DNA of 64,000 nucleotides from assembly GCF_023913515.1 (NCBI RefSeq), contig NZ_CP099391.1, positions 806,001 to 870,000 on the forward strand. The letters are read 5' to 3'. The notes beneath the pieces are model-generated. The model made no database searches. It saw only the letters and a program-made list of their open reading frames with translations, and was not told where the DNA came from. Position numbers and translations under genes: made by a program. Source of the DNA: Natronococcus sp. CG52 (GTDB lineage: Archaea; Halobacteriota; Halobacteria; Halobacteriales; Natrialbaceae). Shown here piece after piece: positions 62,663-64,000 of this stretch. Each line of letters begins with the position of its first letter. Position 1 is the first letter of the stretch.

Positions 62663-62797
62663 ATGAGCTACAAGTGCTCCCGCTGTAAACGCGACGTCCA
62701 GATCGACGAGTACGGCGGTGTCCGCTGTCCCTACTGCGGTCATCGCGTGCTCCTGAAAGAACGCAGCCGCGACGTCAAGGAAGTCGACGTCAACTAA
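62663..62797 (+). CDS. rpoP: DNA-directed RNA polymerase subunit P (Rpb12-like)
   Basis: The 44-residue subunit reads [20 protein letters not shown] then [20 protein letters not shown]. It has two CxxC knuckles (C5/C8, C22/C25) that bind zinc, and the closing GHRVLLK motif is typical of archaeal RpoP. It stabilises the Rpo3/Rpo10 assembly platform of RNA polymerase. It starts 23 nt after L37Ae and ends four bases before pcc1. Confidence 0.97.
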   Translation: MSYKCSRCKRDVQIDEYGGVRCPYCGHRVLLKERSRDVKEVDVN

Positions 62798-62801
62798 CGC
62801 C

Positions 62802-63068
62802 GTGGATTCTCACGACGCGACGCTCGAGTTCGAGTACGAGACGCCGTCTCGCGCCCGACTCGTGGCCGAGAGCGTCGCCCGTGAGATCGGTGAGATCGAC
62901 GACGAGCGCTCGCGAACGAATATCGACCGCGACGGCTCGGTCGTCCGACTCGAGATCGACGCTGCCGACGTGGTCGCGCTGCGCGCGGCGTTGAACACCT
63001 GGTTCTCGCTGATCGACGTCGCCGAACGAACGGCCGATATCGGCGACGCCGTGCGGTCGAAGACGTAG
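62802..63068 (+). CDS. pcc1: KEOPS complex subunit Pcc1
   Basis: The 88-residue protein is a small KH-like alpha/beta dimer: ATLEFEYETPSRARLVAESV, RTNIDRDGSVVRLEIDAADV and VALRAALNTWFSLIDVAERT with the conserved NTW/LN helix typical of Pcc1. KEOPS makes t6A at tRNA position 37; Pcc1 dimerises the complex. It starts with GTG four bases after rpoP, in one transcript with L37Ae. Confidence 0.93.
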   Translation: MDSHDATLEFEYETPSRARLVAESVAREIGEIDDERSRTNIDRDGSVVRLEIDAADVVALRAALNTWFSLIDVAERTADIGDAVRSKT

Positions 63069-63115
63069 CAGTCGTCGGCCGATCGTTTTTCCTCGCGGCC
63101 GTCGAGAGTGACAGT

Positions 63116-63604
63116 ATGACGACGGACGCCGGAACGCGACGCCGTCGACGGCTCCTGATCGCCGGCGGAACGGTCGGATTCGGATTCGGAGCTATCATTG
63201 ACGTCGTGATCTTTCACCTCACGATACAGAGCCACCACCTGTTGTCGGGGTTCTACGATCCGTACAGTCTCGACGGCCTGCGGACGAACGTCATGTTCGA
63301 CGGGCTCTTCTTGCTGCTCATGCTCGCCGTCGTGGGGATCGGTCTCGGACTCACCTGGCGGCTCGTCAACGGAACCGACGCGCGATTCTCGACGCGCTAT
63401 CTCGTCGGTTCGGTCGTCCTCGGTGCGGGTGCGTTCAACGTCTTCGACGGTGTCGTCAGCCACTACGTGCTCGACCTCCACAACGTCGTCCACGGCACCG
63501 AAGCCTGGAACCCTCCCTGGCTCGTCGTGAGCGTCGTCATGCTCGCGCTCGGAGTGCTCCTGCTTCGTAGCGCCGACGGCGCCATCGTTTCCCAACGGAC
63601 CTGA
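63116..63604 (+). CDS. DUF2243 family membrane protein
   Basis: The 162-residue protein has four predicted membrane helices. It matches DUF2243: GGTVGFGFGAIIDVVIFHLT with IQSHHLLSGFYDPYS, a central NVMFDGLFLLLMLAVVGIGL, then GAGAFNVFDGVVSHYVLDLH and HNVVHGTEAWNPPW. The many histidines in or near the membrane (HHLLS, SHYVLDLHNVVHG) suggest metal binding. Function is not established. Confidence 0.85.
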   Translation: MTTDAGTRRRRRLLIAGGTVGFGFGAIIDVVIFHLTIQSHHLLSGFYDPYSLDGLRTNVMFDGLFLLLMLAVVGIGLGLTWRLVNGTDARFSTRYLVGSVVLGAGAFNVFDGVVSHYVLDLHNVVHGTEAWNPPWLVVSVVMLALGVLLLRSADGAIVSQRT

Positions 63605-63609
63605 GGAGG

Positions 63610-64000
63610 CTACTCGAGGTCGACGCCGACCGTCACCGAATCGACGTCGAGAAACGCCGTCTCGTATCCCTCGTGACGTGATACCTGCGGCGGCGCGTCG
63701 ACGGAAACGGTGATCTCGTCGGCCCGCTCGAGCACCTCTCGCTCGATAGCGGCCCCGTAGTGATGTCCCAACGCGGCGTCGAGCCGTTCCCGGAGCGAAC
63801 CGCTGCGTACGGATGTTTCGTCTCGGTCGACCGTGATCGAGAGCGACGCGAACGGAAGCGGATACCGGTTGTACCGCGTCCGCGGGGCCACCGCGAGGAC
63901 GTCGTTGTCATCGTCGGTTCCGGAGGCATCGATAACGCCGCAGGCGAACTCGACGTCGCCGCCGGTCGCGGAACCGATCCACGCGTCGGCGACGGTCTCG
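63610..64000 (-). CDS. Unidentified haloarchaeal protein (N-terminus beyond window)
   Basis: The frame is open from the right edge to a stop at 63610, giving at least 129 residues. Readable parts include AWIGSATGGDVEFACGVIDA, APRTRYNRYPLPFASLSITV and VSVDAPPQVSRHEGYETAFL, ending LDVDSVTVGVDLE. Internal ATGs exist (for example 63891 region) but the upstream sequence reads as coding, so the gene probably continues past 64000. No family is recognised. Confidence 0.6.
   Translation of the reverse strand, partial: ETVADAWIGSATGGDVEFACGVIDASGTDDDNDVLAVAPRTRYNRYPLPFASLSITVDRDETSVRSGSLRERLDAALGHHYGAAIEREVLERADEITVSVDAPPQVSRHEGYETAFLDVDSVTVGVDLE

Noticed and set aside
1-64000. CRISPR array
   Set aside because: No regularly spaced direct repeats of 25-40 nt were seen; the only dense repeats are coding repeats near 58.4 kb and the tRNA fragments.

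Overview
The window looks like chromosomal DNA of a halophilic archaeon of class Halobacteria, probably near Natrinema, Haloterrigena or Natronorubrum. GC content is high and the proteins are strongly acidic. Several starts sit about 26-32 nt downstream of TATA-like boxes, as in leaderless haloarchaeal transcripts. Archaeal markers include rpoP, L37Ae, Pcc1, Pth2, TruD, archaeal topA, a Cys-type Thi4 and the ThiR regulator. The genus is an inference; the assignment to haloarchaea is secure.

Layout. 1-1.3 kb: the end of an unknown gene, a GtrA-family membrane protein, an initiator tRNA-Met followed by degenerate copies of its own 3' end, and a 43-residue zinc protein. 1.5-14.4 kb: a transport island with two oligopeptide-type ABC systems. 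The first is split around an inverted-repeat promoter (permease B leftwards; permease C and two ATPases rightwards) and has no binding protein beside it. The second is a complete leftward operon (binding protein, B, C, D, F). Its binding protein has its segments in circularly permuted order, which is the most striking feature of the window. 14.5-20.2 kb: purine phosphoribosyltransferase, a membrane-bound winged-helix protein, CoaBC, and an isolated NIS siderophore synthetase beside a thioredoxin-reductase-like flavoprotein. 20.3-29.9 kb: a SRPBCC protein, TrkA, a response regulator, an M42 peptidase, a thiolase/DUF35 pair, a broken DUF389 gene, NadE and a BCCT osmolyte transporter.

29.9-43.3 kb: hydrolase, MeaB with the B12-binding mutase subunit, HD protein, LysE exporter, two TlpA-like thioredoxin proteins, topoisomerase I, a serine-hydrolase remnant, a MATE exporter, a flippase and a lipoprotein. 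43.4-51.8 kb: Thi4, an epimerase, a five-PAS histidine kinase, a thioesterase, a methyltransferase and ThiR; Thi4 and ThiR link this stretch to thiamine synthesis and its control. 51.9-57.4 kb: UspA, dCTP deaminase, Pth2, esterase, TruD and zinc-ribbon proteins. 57.5-64 kb: a DUF2103 protein, an 1144-residue exported repeat protein, and a conserved information-processing cluster (L37Ae-rpoP-pcc1) whose L37Ae has lost all zinc-binding cysteines.

The area is mostly stable core genome with accessory pockets: the tRNA flank, the ABC island, two decayed genes and the large repeat protein. No CRISPR array, complete insertion sequence, rRNA gene or replication origin was recognised.
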